Below are positions 1 through 7,262 of a stretch of 33,206 bases of DNA, in pieces. A program made the translations under genes and the position numbers. Location of the stretch: positions 1 through 33,206 of the forward strand of contig CANJXI010000044.1 in assembly GCA_947478785.1 (NCBI GenBank), written 5' to 3'. The notes beneath the pieces are model-generated. The model searched no databases. It saw only the letters and a list, made by a program, of their open reading frames with translations, and had not been told where the DNA came from. This DNA is from Caulobacteraceae bacterium. Its GTDB lineage: Bacteria; Pseudomonadota; Alphaproteobacteria; Caulobacterales; Caulobacteraceae. Each line of letters opens with the position of its first letter. Within the stretch, counting starts at the first letter, position 1.

Positions 1-146
1 GAGCGGCCGACCTTGTGCAGGGCGCTGGCCAGCACGGCGGCGTCGGCGGGATCCTCGGCAACCGCCTGCCGGGCGGCGAGGTCGCGCGCCGAGGCCAGGC
101 AGAGCTCGGCGAGCTCGGCCAGGACGCGGGCGTGCCGCTCGGTCAT
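1..146 (-). CDS. Small conserved hypothetical protein, N-terminal part (runs off the left edge)
   Basis: The reverse strand from ATG at 146 stays open to the window edge and gives a peptide beginning MTERHARVLAELAELCLA. It continues as an Ala/Leu/Glu-rich, clearly helical sequence with heptad-like leucines and no signal peptide. An in-frame GTG at 164 would add six residues, but the promoter described upstream would place the transcript start near 164-171, so ATG 146 is preferred. From memory, similar N-termini occur in small uncharacterised proteins of Caulobacteraceae; I cannot verify this and do not assign a function. Its codon use is typical of the window. The upstream LexA-type box suggests it is DNA-damage inducible. 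The C-terminal part lies outside the window. Confidence 0.6.
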   Translation of the reverse strand, partial: MTERHARVLAELAELCLASARDLAARQAVAEDPADAAVLASALHKVGR

Positions 147-165
147 TTCCACATCGGTGTTCACG

Positions 166-199
166 GAACAAAAGTAGAACATAGCAAGGCCGATGTCAA
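166..199 (-). promoter_or_regulatory. SOS-type promoter with LexA box (GTTC-N7-GTTC) for the left-edge gene
   Basis: On the minus strand TTGACA (199-194) is followed by a 17-nt spacer and TACTTT (176-171), a good sigma-70-like pair. The sequence GTTCTACTTTTGTTC (180-166) overlays the -10 hexamer. GTTC-N7-GTTC is the published LexA recognition sequence of alphaproteobacteria such as Rhodobacter and Caulobacter. Binding here would block the promoter, so the gene starting at 146 is likely part of the SOS response. The spacing and exact direct repeat are seen; LexA control is inferred. Confidence 0.6.
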
Positions 200-336
200 G
201 TGCCTTTGCCAATACCGGGTTTGCGAAACCCATATCCGTATAAGGTTATGGCCATGTCAGAGGGCTTCTTCAGGCCATTGCCCGATAAGAGTAGTCGAAT
301 TAAGGTTCGCCCCAAGGATTCCCCGGGAGGATGTTC

Positions 337-399
337 ATGATCGGCGGACAGTGGCGGATGCGGCGCGGCCATGCCGCCGATCCGGCGGGCGCCCGGTGA
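337..399 (+). other. Possible 20-codon leader ORF overlapping the start of the CMD-like gene
   Basis: A strong ribosome-binding sequence GGGAGG (325-330) sits six bases before ATG 337, which opens a 20-codon frame ending in TGA at 397-399. This stop overlaps the GTG start (396) of the next gene as GTGA, the classic arrangement for translational coupling. The peptide (MIGGQWRMRRGHAADPAGAR) is not recognisable. The other reading is that the real gene starts at 337 and a one-base error separates it from the 396 frame; the natural-looking N-terminus after 396 argues mildly against that. Confidence 0.3.
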
Positions 400-1178
400 G
401 CGTCCTCCACCCCAAGAGCCGGGCCGCGGCGGGGCGCGAGCGACAGACCGCCGTCCTGGGCGCCGCGCCAGCCGAGGCGGCCACCCCGCTGGAGGCGGCC
501 GGCCGCGACTACGTCTTCGCCGAGGTCTGGGCGCGGCCGGGGCTCGACCCGCGTTCGCGCTACTGGATCACCATCGCCAGCGCGGCCTGTGGCGGCGAGA
601 CGTCCGAAGGGCTCGACGGCTATGTCCGGGGGGGCCTGAAGGCGGGGGTCGTGACGCTCGCGGAACTGCGCGAGGCGGCGCTGCATCTGGCGACCTACGC
701 CGGCTGGCCGCGCGGCGGCGCGCTTGACCGCTCAGCCAACCGGGTGGCGGCCGAGTTTGGGCTCGGGCCGGAGCCGACGCCAGCGATCCGCGAGGCGGCC
801 TGGACCCGGGCCGACCGCCTGGACGCGGGGGCGGCGGCCTTCGCCCAGGTCATGACCTTCCCCGGCCCGCCGCCGATCACCCCGGCCTACGAGGCCGGCA
901 TCCTCAACTTCGTGTTCGGGGAGATGTGGACGCGGCCGGGTCTCGACCAGCGCTCGCGCCGGTGGATCACCCTGGTGGGCGTGTCGGAATCCTCCTCCGA
1001 CATTCCGATCCAGTCGCACGTCTATGCGGCCATGGCGTCCGGCGACGCGACCATGGACGAGATGCACGAGTTCGTCCTGCAGTACGCCGTCAACGCGGGC
1101 TGGCCGAAGGCCTCGGTCATCCAGGGCGCGGTCCTCGCCCAGGGTCAGCGGGTGGCGCGCGGCGAGCCCTTCCAGTGA
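396..1178 (+). CDS. Carboxymuconolactone decarboxylase (CMD) family protein with two CMD-like repeats
   Basis: This 260-residue cytosolic protein carries two copies of the small all-helical CMD/AhpD-like fold. Each copy has the motif 'YVFAEVWARPGLDPRSRYWITIA' or its counterpart 'FVFGEMWTRPGLDQRSRRWITLV'; these are split at about residues 44 and 170 and followed by helices ending in 'YAGWP' and 'NAGWP'. Single-domain relatives act as gamma-carboxymuconolactone decarboxylases or as peroxidase-like proteins using a CxxC pair. No CxxC pair is visible here, so a redox (AhpD) role is unlikely and a decarboxylase or isomerase role on a ring-cleavage product is more plausible. The GTG 396 start is chosen because no ATG is in frame near the domain and it overlaps the upstream leader stop; GTG 351 is an alternative. 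The lactonase gene follows 133 bases downstream. Confidence 0.75.
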   Translation: MSVLHPKSRAAAGRERQTAVLGAAPAEAATPLEAAGRDYVFAEVWARPGLDPRSRYWITIASAACGGETSEGLDGYVRGGLKAGVVTLAELREAALHLATYAGWPRGGALDRSANRVAAEFGLGPEPTPAIREAAWTRADRLDAGAAAFAQVMTFPGPPPITPAYEAGILNFVFGEMWTRPGLDQRSRRWITLVGVSESSSDIPIQSHVYAAMASGDATMDEMHEFVLQYAVNAGWPKASVIQGAVLAQGQRVARGEPFQ

Positions 1179-1199
1179 GCGGCCCGGCCTGGACCAAGG

Positions 1200-1241
1200 G
1201 GGTAACAGGATACCCTAAGTTCCAAAATGGGTCTCTGACCC
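1200..1241. promoter_or_regulatory. Two adjacent inverted repeats in the CMD-lactonase intergenic region
   Basis: GGGTA-N6-TACCC (1200-1215) is followed fourteen bases later by GGGTC-TCT-GACCC (1229-1241). Both are perfect 5-bp dyads between the CMD-like stop and the lactonase start at 1312. They may be operators for the lactonase/receptor block, for example for the GntR/FCD regulator nearby, or a weak attenuating hairpin. No T-run follows, so a terminator is unlikely. Short dyads arise by chance, so the assignment is tentative. Confidence 0.25.
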
Positions 1242-1311
1242 GGGGCACGGCCGCGTGGCGCGGCGGCCGCGCGGAACAGGTCACAATCTGAGTTTGGCGG
1301 AGGGTCCTGGC

Positions 1312-2199
1312 ATGGCCGAGCAACGAGAAGTGAGGCGGCTGGCCGCCAACCTGGGGTTCCCGGAGGGCCCCCGATGGCGCGACGGCGTCCTGTGGTTCTC
1401 CGACATCCAGAACGGCGCGGTGCGCCGGCTGGCGCCGGGCGGGCCGGTGGAGACCGTGGTCGCGCTGGAGGGCTCCCGCCCGTCCGGACTCGGCTTCATG
1501 CCGGACGGCTCGCTGCTGATCGCCTCCATGCAGGGGCGCCAGCTGCTTCGCTGGGCGGACGGCAAGCTGTCGCTGCACGCCGACCTGACCGGCATGCCAG
1601 GTGAGTTCCTGAACGACATGGTCGTGGACGGCGAGGGGCGCGCCTATGTCGGCGCGCGCAGCAACAAGGTGTCGGCGGCCGTCTTCCACCGGGACCCGGG
1701 CGGCCCGGATTGCCTGCTCGCCGTGGAGCCGGATGGCCGGGCCTGGGTCGCGGCGGAGGACCTGTGCGCCCCCAACGGCACGGTGATCTCACCCGACGGC
1801 CGCACCCTGATCATCGCCGAGACCTATGCGCGGCGGGTGGCGCGCTTCGATCGCGACCCGGCGACCGGCCGGCTCAGCGGACGGCGCCTCTTCGCGCAGT
1901 TCGAGCGCACCTGGCCCGACGGCGCCTGCCTGGACGCCGAAGGCGCCGTGTGGGTGGGTTCGCCCTATTCCAACGAGGTGGTCCGGGTGTTCGAGGGCTC
2001 GCGCGTGGCCGACCGGGTTTCCCTGAAGGGCGCCGTGGCTTGCATGCTGGGCGGCGAGGGGCGGCGGACGCTGTTCGTGCTGGCCATCGACCCGGCGTCG
2101 CTGCCACCGACGGAAGACGGCGCGGCGGCCGCCGCCGCCGAGCATGGCGCCTGCATATACGCGCTCGAAGTTCCCGTGGCCGGCGCGGGTTGGCCTTAG
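1312..2199 (+). CDS. SMP-30/gluconolactonase/LRE family lactonase
   Basis: The 295-residue product is a six-bladed beta-propeller of the SMP-30 (regucalcin)/gluconolactonase family, which hydrolyses sugar or other lactones with a divalent metal. The family metal ligands can be placed: Glu18 in 'FPEGPRWRDGVLWFSD', an Asn in 'FLNDMVVD', the Asn of 'APNGTVISPDGRTLIIAET', and the Asp of 'WPDGACLDAEGAVWVGSP'. Blade repeats of the form '.DG.L..S' recur throughout. There is no signal peptide, so it is cytosolic. ATG 1312 is chosen over upstream in-frame codons because GGAGG (1299-1303) lies eight bases before it and the propeller begins right after. It sits between the CMD-like gene and TonB receptor 1, which fits opening of a lactone made in a catabolic pathway; the natural substrate is unknown. 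Confidence 0.85.
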   Translation: MAEQREVRRLAANLGFPEGPRWRDGVLWFSDIQNGAVRRLAPGGPVETVVALEGSRPSGLGFMPDGSLLIASMQGRQLLRWADGKLSLHADLTGMPGEFLNDMVVDGEGRAYVGARSNKVSAAVFHRDPGGPDCLLAVEPDGRAWVAAEDLCAPNGTVISPDGRTLIIAETYARRVARFDRDPATGRLSGRRLFAQFERTWPDGACLDAEGAVWVGSPYSNEVVRVFEGSRVADRVSLKGAVACMLGGEGRRTLFVLAIDPASLPPTEDGAAAAAAEHGACIYALEVPVAGAGWP

Positions 2200-2232
2200 G
2201 GGCGCAGAGCGGCTCTTGCGGGCCTGCAATTA

Positions 2233-2246
2233 TAGAGTAGCCTCTA
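2233..2246. promoter_or_regulatory. Dyad TAGAG-N4-CTCTA upstream of TonB receptor 1
   Basis: A perfect 5-bp inverted repeat with a 4-base centre lies 23 bases before the start codon of TonB receptor 1, in an AT-richer patch (TTATAGAGTAGCCTCTAAG). It overlaps the most plausible -10/transcript start region. A related dyad, ACTCT-AA-AGAGT, lies upstream of the GntR gene (5506-5517). A shared regulator is possible but unproven. Confidence 0.3.
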
Positions 2247-2268
2247 AGCAATTGGGGAGAGAACCATA

Positions 2269-4617
2269 ATGCAACGACGTAATGGATTCGCGCCGCGCGG
2301 ACGGCGGGGGCTTCTGCTTGGCACCGCGATCGTCTCGAGCCTGGGCTGGGCGGGCGCCGCCTATGCCGCTGAGGCCGACAACCAGTTGGCGGAGGTCGTG
2401 GTCACCGCCCAGAAGCGGGAACAAAGCGTCCAGGACGTTCCGATCGCCGTCACCGCCCTTTCGGGCGACACCCTGGCGGTCAACCGGATCGCCAGCGTCA
2501 CCGACCTGAGCGGCCTGGCGCCGAACGTGGTCGTCCGACGCGGCTCGGTCACCCAGAACGTCCCGGCCTTCACGGTGCGCGGCGCCGTCAGCTATGGCGT
2601 CGTCGCGGGCTCCGACAAGCAGGTCTCGATCTATCTCGACGGCGTCTATCTCTCATCGCCGCGCGGCTCGCTGTTCGATCTGCCCGACGTCGAGCGCATC
2701 GAGATGCTGCGGGGTCCGCAAGGGACGCTCTTCGGGCGCAACGCCACGGCCGGCGCCGTCAGCGTCACGACGCGGGACCCGGCCGGCGAATTCCACGTCC
2801 GCCAGGAGATCACGCTCGGCAACTATGATCAGAACAGGACGCGCACGAGCGTCGACCTGCCGGCCATGGGCCCGTTCAGCGCTTATGTGAGCTATGTCCA
2901 CACCTACCAGCGCGGGGATATCAAGAACCTCGGCGCCGGCACGCGCTGGGATCGGACCGCGTCGCCGGACAACCTCGGCGTCCAGTATTCGCCGAAATAT
3001 CTGGGCACCAAGGATGCCGACGCCTGGTTCGCCGCCGTCAAGTTCGCCCCCAACGACGCCTTCAGCACCGTCTACAAGTTCGACTGGAACGTCGAGCATG
3101 GCTCTCCCGGCGCGGCGGTTCCGGTCGGACTGTTCCCGGTCGGCGCGGCGGGCGCGCTCCTCAGCAACACCGTCAATCTCCAGCCGAGGCCGGTGGTCCT
3201 GGACCCGAGCGCCAAGCGTCCGAAGTCGGCGAACAACTCGTTCACCACGCCCTTCGACCAGAAGGTCTATGGCCACAGCCTGACCAGCCAGTTCAAGGTG
3301 AGCGACAACATCACGCTGAAGAACATCGCCGCCTACCGGTATTCATACATCTTCGCGGCCACCCAGCTGGACGGCCTGGGCGGACTGGTCAACGTGATCC
3401 CCGCGCTTGGCCCCGTCGGCGCGCCCTTCCTGGTGATCGGTTCGCAGAACCTGGGGCGGAGCAAGCAATGGAGCGACGAGTTCCAGCTGAACTATGACTC
3501 CAAGCTGCTCACCCTGACGGCGGGCGCCTTGTGGTTCCACGGCTCCGACCGGTCCGGCGGCCTGCTCTCGATCAGGACCACCCCCTCGTTCGCGACCTAC
3601 CCCGGGGGGGTTATTCCCATAGGCTCCGAGGGCATAAACTATAACCGCCAGACATCGACCGCCGCCTATGTGCAGTCGGAATTCCACGTGACGTCGCAAC
3701 TGGACGTCGTTACCGGCGCCCGCATCACCAAGGACAAGAAATCCGGTGAATTCATATTCGGAACGCCGCCCGCGCTGACGACCATCGCCTTCAACTACCA
3801 CAAGACCAAGCCCAACTGGCTCTTGGGCGTGAACTACAAGCCCAATGAAGATGTGTTGCTCTACGGGAAGTTCTCGACCGCGTTCGTGTCCGGCGGTTCC
3901 GTCGCGGCCATCGACTTCAAGCCGGAAACCGCCAAGTCGTTCGAGGGCGGGGTCAAGGCGGACTGGCTCGACAAGCGGCTGCGCACGAACCTGTCGGTCT
4001 TCCAGGTCACCTACAAACATCTCCAGACCGCCCAGAGCGCCAGCAACTTCCCGGCCCTGCCCAACTCGGCGGTGGCGGGAACCATCGTGGTGGACCAGGG
4101 CGGGCCGGTTAAGGCCAAGGGCTTCGAGTTCGAAGGCACCGCCCTGCCGGCGAAGGGCCTGACCGTGGGCGGCAGCCTCGGTTACACGGACACCAAGTTC
4201 AACAATGTGAGCCCGGTGCTGCTGGCGGCGAACGGCGGCGGCTACCTGCCGACGCTGCGGCCGAAGTGGACGTCGAGCCTGTGGGGCCAGTACGAGTCCG
4301 ACCCGCTGTTCAACGAGGCGAGGGGCTTCCTGCGCCTGGACGCCACCTACCACTCGAAGCAGTTCATCGACGGCAATCCGAACCGCAACGCCCCGACGCT
4401 GGCCGTGCTGAAAACCTCGCCGGCGGTGTGGATCGTCAACGGCCGGGCCGCGATCCGCGACATCAAGATCGGCGGCGCCGACGTCGAGGTCGCCGCCTGG
4501 GCGCGCAACCTGACCAATAACAAGGACTATATCTACGCCCTGATCGTCGTCGGGGTGGGCGAGGTGAATTTCCAGCCGGCCCGCACCTTCGGTATCGACG
4601 TGAGCGTCAGGTACTAG
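2269..4617 (+). CDS. TonB-dependent outer-membrane receptor (receptor 1)
   Basis: This 782-residue outer-membrane protein imports substrates with energy from TonB/ExbBD. A twin-Arg-free signal peptide (basic n-region to about residue 14, hydrophobic stretch, cleavage after AYA at about 33) is followed by a TonB-box-like 'EVVVTAQKR'. The plug domain comes next ('VPIAVTALSG', 'LRGPQGTLFGRNATAGAVSV'), then a 22-strand barrel ending in the C-terminal aromatic residue (VRY) needed for BAM recognition. There is no N-terminal signalling domain, so it does not act through an ECF sigma/FecR pair. ATG 2269 has GGGGAG about eleven bases upstream. Receptors of this subtype are abundant in Caulobacterales and sphingomonads and often carry non-iron ligands such as aromatic compounds, glycans or steroids. 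It is a close relative of the receptor at 21347-23842. Confidence 0.93.
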   Translation: MQRRNGFAPRGRRGLLLGTAIVSSLGWAGAAYAAEADNQLAEVVVTAQKREQSVQDVPIAVTALSGDTLAVNRIASVTDLSGLAPNVVVRRGSVTQNVPAFTVRGAVSYGVVAGSDKQVSIYLDGVYLSSPRGSLFDLPDVERIEMLRGPQGTLFGRNATAGAVSVTTRDPAGEFHVRQEITLGNYDQNRTRTSVDLPAMGPFSAYVSYVHTYQRGDIKNLGAGTRWDRTASPDNLGVQYSPKYLGTKDADAWFAAVKFAPNDAFSTVYKFDWNVEHGSPGAAVPVGLFPVGAAGALLSNTVNLQPRPVVLDPSAKRPKSANNSFTTPFDQKVYGHSLTSQFKVSDNITLKNIAAYRYSYIFAATQLDGLGGLVNVIPALGPVGAPFLVIGSQNLGRSKQWSDEFQLNYDSKLLTLTAGALWFHGSDRSGGLLSIRTTPSFATYPGGVIPIGSEGINYNRQTSTAAYVQSEFHVTSQLDVVTGARITKDKKSGEFIFGTPPALTTIAFNYHKTKPNWLLGVNYKPNEDVLLYGKFSTAFVSGGSVAAIDFKPETAKSFEGGVKADWLDKRLRTNLSVFQVTYKHLQTAQSASNFPALPNSAVAGTIVVDQGGPVKAKGFEFEGTALPAKGLTVGGSLGYTDTKFNNVSPVLLAANGGGYLPTLRPKWTSSLWGQYESDPLFNEARGFLRLDATYHSKQFIDGNPNRNAPTLAVLKTSPAVWIVNGRAAIRDIKIGGADVEVAAWARNLTNNKDYIYALIVVGVGEVNFQPARTFGIDVSVRY

Positions 4618-4648
4618 GATTCGCCGAGACGTTCGCCCGGCGCCGTCG

Positions 4649-5404
4649 TCAGAGGACGGCGTCGGCGAAGTTGCGGGTCCGCTGGTCGGGCGGAACGTCG
4701 GGGGTGCCCCAAATGCGCTGGTGCCACAGCCTGCACATGTGGCGGGCGGCGAGCGCGCCCAGTTCCGGATCGCCCGCGGCGATGGCCTCGATCTCCATCA
4801 GCTTGGCGTTGCGCCAGGCGCGCACGAAGATCTGGTGCGCCTCCGGATCGACGTTCTCGCTGACGGCGAAGCGGCGCTGCGAGAAGGCGTAGTTGATCTG
4901 GATGATCAGCTCGATGTAGCGGGCCTGGGTGAGCTCGAAGATGGCGTTGCGCCATTCGTCCTCGACGAGGCTGATCCTGGCGAAGGGCGTGTCGGGGCGA
5001 ACCGACATCACCCGTTCGCGGAAACTCTCGGCCGTCGCCCGGGCCGCGTCGGTTCCGAGGCCGGCCGCTCGGCGGAGCATCTCCACCCACAGCAGGGAGG
5101 AAATGACGCCCACGTCCTCCACATCCATGTCCAGGGTGTCGAGATAGGCGCTCACGGCGGTCTCGATGGTGCCGACGTTGGGGCGGGCGGCGAAATAGCC
5201 GCCGTTCATGCCGCGGCGGACCTTCAGCAACCCTTCGCGCTCCAGCAGGCGGGCGGCCTGACGCACCGTGGCGCGCGCGCCGCCGAGCGTGGTGACCAGC
5301 GTGTCCTCGCTGCCGAGGATCGTGCCGGGCTCGCCGGCCAGGGACATGGCGCGCAGACGCGCCGCGGCGGCGGCCACCGTCGATCTCGCGGGTTTCGCTG
5401 TCAC
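4649..5404 (-). CDS. GntR-family transcriptional regulator, FadR/FCD type
   Basis: The 251-residue protein has an N-terminal winged helix-turn-helix at about residues 10-80 ('LGGARATVRQAARLLEREGLLKVRR', then 'GGYFAARP' for the wing). An all-helical FCD effector-binding domain of about 150 residues follows, with Arg/His residues in 'ARHMCRLWHQ' of the kind that can bind a metal and a carboxylate effector. The start is GTG 5404, with AGAGG five bases upstream and the conserved region beginning soon after. It converges on TonB receptor 1 with 31 bases between stops. Regulators of this type usually repress nearby catabolic operons and are released by a pathway acid, so the receptor/lactonase block is the likely target; that is inference. 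Confidence 0.85.
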   Translation of the reverse strand: MTAKPARSTVAAAAARLRAMSLAGEPGTILGSEDTLVTTLGGARATVRQAARLLEREGLLKVRRGMNGGYFAARPNVGTIETAVSAYLDTLDMDVEDVGVISSLLWVEMLRRAAGLGTDAARATAESFRERVMSVRPDTPFARISLVEDEWRNAIFELTQARYIELIIQINYAFSQRRFAVSENVDPEAHQIFVRAWRNAKLMEIEAIAAGDPELGALAARHMCRLWHQRIWGTPDVPPDQRTRNFADAVL

Positions 5405-5636
5405 GCCAACCTCTGAAGCATGCCGGGCAGAACCGATCCAGTGACACAGATCATCACGTAACAGTATCCGCTATATCTTGTGTTCCAGTTGATTTAACCG
5501 CCCAGACTCTAAAGAGTGCTCGGAATTCGAGCGCCCACCCTAGCACTGGTCGTTCAGAAAATCTCGCCGAACGTGCGAGCGCGGAATGCGGGGCGGGGCC
5601 CAGCCGGTCGCGGGGGGCCGATGTTCGCGACCCGCT
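5405..5636. promoter_or_regulatory. Intergenic region upstream of the GntR gene with dyads
   Basis: This stretch has no convincing reading frame. It holds ACTCT-AA-AGAGT (5506-5517), a perfect dyad about 100 bases upstream of the GntR start. A looser pair, GACACAGAT (5443-5451) and ATCTTGTGTT (5475-5484), could pair as an imperfect inverted repeat. Both are candidate operators for autoregulation by the FCD regulator. The AT-rich patch CTATATCTTGTG may contain the minus-strand promoter, but no clear -35/-10 pair can be assigned. Confidence 0.25.
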
Positions 5637-6032
5637 TCACCCGGCCCGCGGCGGATCGCGTCGCCGGCTCAGCCTGGCCACGCCCAGGGCGGCCACGGCG
5701 GTAAGCGCCAGGGCCGCCAGGACACCGCCGCTCCGCCGCCGCCGGCCGGGATGCACGACAAAGCGGTGGAAGTCCTCCGCGTCGGCCCCCCACCACGCGC
5801 CGGAGGGCTTGTGAAAGCCGGACCGAGGGAATTGCGCGGCGGCGTCGCGGGCCAGGTCGGCGGCTTCCGAGGCGGTGTGGGCGGCCAGGATGAGTTCGGT
5901 CCTGGGGGCGATTCGCTTGGGATCATCGGTCAGGCGCCAGGTCTCGCGGGTTACGTTGAACACCCGGCCCAGGGCGGCGTGGAGGGTGATGGCGGGCTTG
6001 GCGCCGAGGAAGCGCTCCAGCGAGGCGGTCAT
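5637..6032 (-). CDS. Conserved-looking hypothetical protein with a C-terminal membrane helix
   Basis: The 131-residue product has a soluble N-terminal part with alternating strands and helices ('ITLHAALGRVFNVTRETWRL', 'TELILAAHTASEAADLARDAAAQF') and a Trp-rich segment 'SGAWWGADAEDFHRFVVHP'. It ends with a basic patch (GRRRRSGG), one hydrophobic helix 'VLAALALTAVAALGVARL' and a basic tail. This suggests a tail-anchored inner-membrane protein with most of the chain in the cytoplasm. ATG 6032 is supported by GGAGAT five bases upstream. I do not recognise the family. It is divergent from the small gene at 6124. Confidence 0.6.
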   Translation of the reverse strand: MTASLERFLGAKPAITLHAALGRVFNVTRETWRLTDDPKRIAPRTELILAAHTASEAADLARDAAAQFPRSGFHKPSGAWWGADAEDFHRFVVHPGRRRRSGGVLAALALTAVAALGVARLSRRRDPPRAG

Positions 6033-6123
6033 ATGATCTCCAAAATTGTTCGCCAGAAGGACGCCCCGGCGGGCGCGATGCCCTATGCTGGTGATCCGTG
6101 TCAGTACGTGTGGTCCAAAAGAT

Positions 6124-6435
6124 ATGAACGAGTTCGTTGACCTCCAGGGTGTGTCGGGCGTGAGTTATCGCTTCCGGCTCTGGCCCCAAGGGGCCTCCCA
6201 CCTGCCGATCGCCGGCAACTATGTGGCGGTGCGCGAGGCCGGGGAGGGATTCAAGGTGGTGGTGGCCGGCGTGACCAACGACCTGTCGGCCTGCCGCGCG
6301 CTGGCGGAGACGTCCGCCGGCCGGGGACCGGTCAGCATCTTCACGCGCCTGAACGTCTCCCGCGCCCAGCGCACGGCGGAGCACGAGGATATCGTCGGCC
6401 ACTACAAGCCGGCCTTGAACCGCGCGGAGACCTAG
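6124..6435 (+). CDS. Small uncharacterised protein
   Basis: This 103-residue soluble protein begins 'MNEFVDLQGVSGVSYRFRLW' and contains 'IAGNYVAVREAGEGFKVVVAGVTNDLSACRA', a predicted beta-rich first half with a helical second half ending in an 'EHEDIVGHYKP' segment. I recall similar short proteins from Caulobacteraceae genomes but know of no function. ATG 6124 is chosen because the upstream in-frame ATG at 6079 adds an Arg/Cys-rich extension unlike the rest; neither start has a good ribosome-binding sequence. It stands alone between divergent and convergent neighbours. Confidence 0.6.
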   Translation: MNEFVDLQGVSGVSYRFRLWPQGASHLPIAGNYVAVREAGEGFKVVVAGVTNDLSACRALAETSAGRGPVSIFTRLNVSRAQRTAEHEDIVGHYKPALNRAET

Positions 6436-6473
6436 ACCCTTTCCGGTTCAAGCTGACGCGCTCTAGCGGAGGG

Positions 6474-7256
6474 CTAGATCAGGGGCGCCACCCGCGCCTT
6501 GAACCCCGGCTTGAAGTCGTCGCTGGGCAGGATGAAGAACTCGCGCGCGGCGGCCTTGTCGAGGGTCAGCGCGGCCACGAACTCGGGTTGGACCATGTCC
6601 CGCCAGAAGGTGTCGGCGGCTTCGTCGCCCTGGCTTTCGCGGACCATGTCGACGGACTGGCTGACGATGGCGGTGGCGACCCTTGGCGGGGCGAGCATCG
6701 AGACGCCCACCGGCGACTGCGCCGCCTCGAGGTCGACCCTCAGAACGTCCGCCAAGCCCCATATGGCGTGCTTGCTGGCCACATAGCCGGCCATGTTGGG
6801 GACCGCCATGAAGGAGGCCTGTGAGCCGGTCATCACGAATTGAGCGGGTTCGGCGCGCGCGACCATGCGGGGCACGAACGCCGCCGCGCAATGGGCCATC
6901 CCGCCCAGGTTCACTTCGAGCACATAGTTCCAGTCGGCCAGGTTGAACGCCGCGGCGCTGCTGCGCCGGAGAACGCCGGCGTTGGAGAAGACCACGGCGA
7001 TCGAGGCGAATTCAGCGAAGCAGGCCTCGGCGAACCGTTCCACCGCCTCGGCCGAGCGGACATCGACCACCATCGGCAGGACCCGGCCCTGGCGCTCGCG
7101 CAGCGCCTCGGCGGTGGCCATCAGGCCCGCCTCGTCGACGTCGGCGATGGCCACGGACATGCCGCGGGTGACCGCGTCGTGGGCCAGCGCGCGGCCGATC
7201 CCGGAGGCCGCGCCGGTGATGACCGCGGTGCGGCCGCGAAGTTCCAGGGGTTCCAT
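6474..7256 (-). CDS. Short-chain dehydrogenase/reductase (classical SDR)
   Basis: The 260-residue protein is a classical Rossmann-fold SDR that interconverts an alcohol and a ketone with NAD(P). It shows the cofactor motif TGAASGIG (residues 14-21), Asp39 after the second strand in 'AIADVDEAG' (which favours NAD(H) over NADPH), the NAG motif (92-94), catalytic Ser145, and YVASK with Tyr158 and Lys162. The start ATG 7256 lies six bases after the P450 stop, so the two are almost certainly co-transcribed and perhaps translationally coupled. A natural reading is that the P450 hydroxylates a carbon and this enzyme oxidises the alcohol to a ketone. The substrate is unknown. Confidence 0.9.
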   Translation of the reverse strand: MEPLELRGRTAVITGAASGIGRALAHDAVTRGMSVAIADVDEAGLMATAEALRERQGRVLPMVVDVRSAEAVERFAEACFAEFASIAVVFSNAGVLRRSSAAAFNLADWNYVLEVNLGGMAHCAAAFVPRMVARAEPAQFVMTGSQASFMAVPNMAGYVASKHAIWGLADVLRVDLEAAQSPVGVSMLAPPRVATAIVSQSVDMVRESQGDEAADTFWRDMVQPEFVAALTLDKAAAREFFILPSDDFKPGFKARVAPLI

Positions 7257-7262
7257 GGCGGC

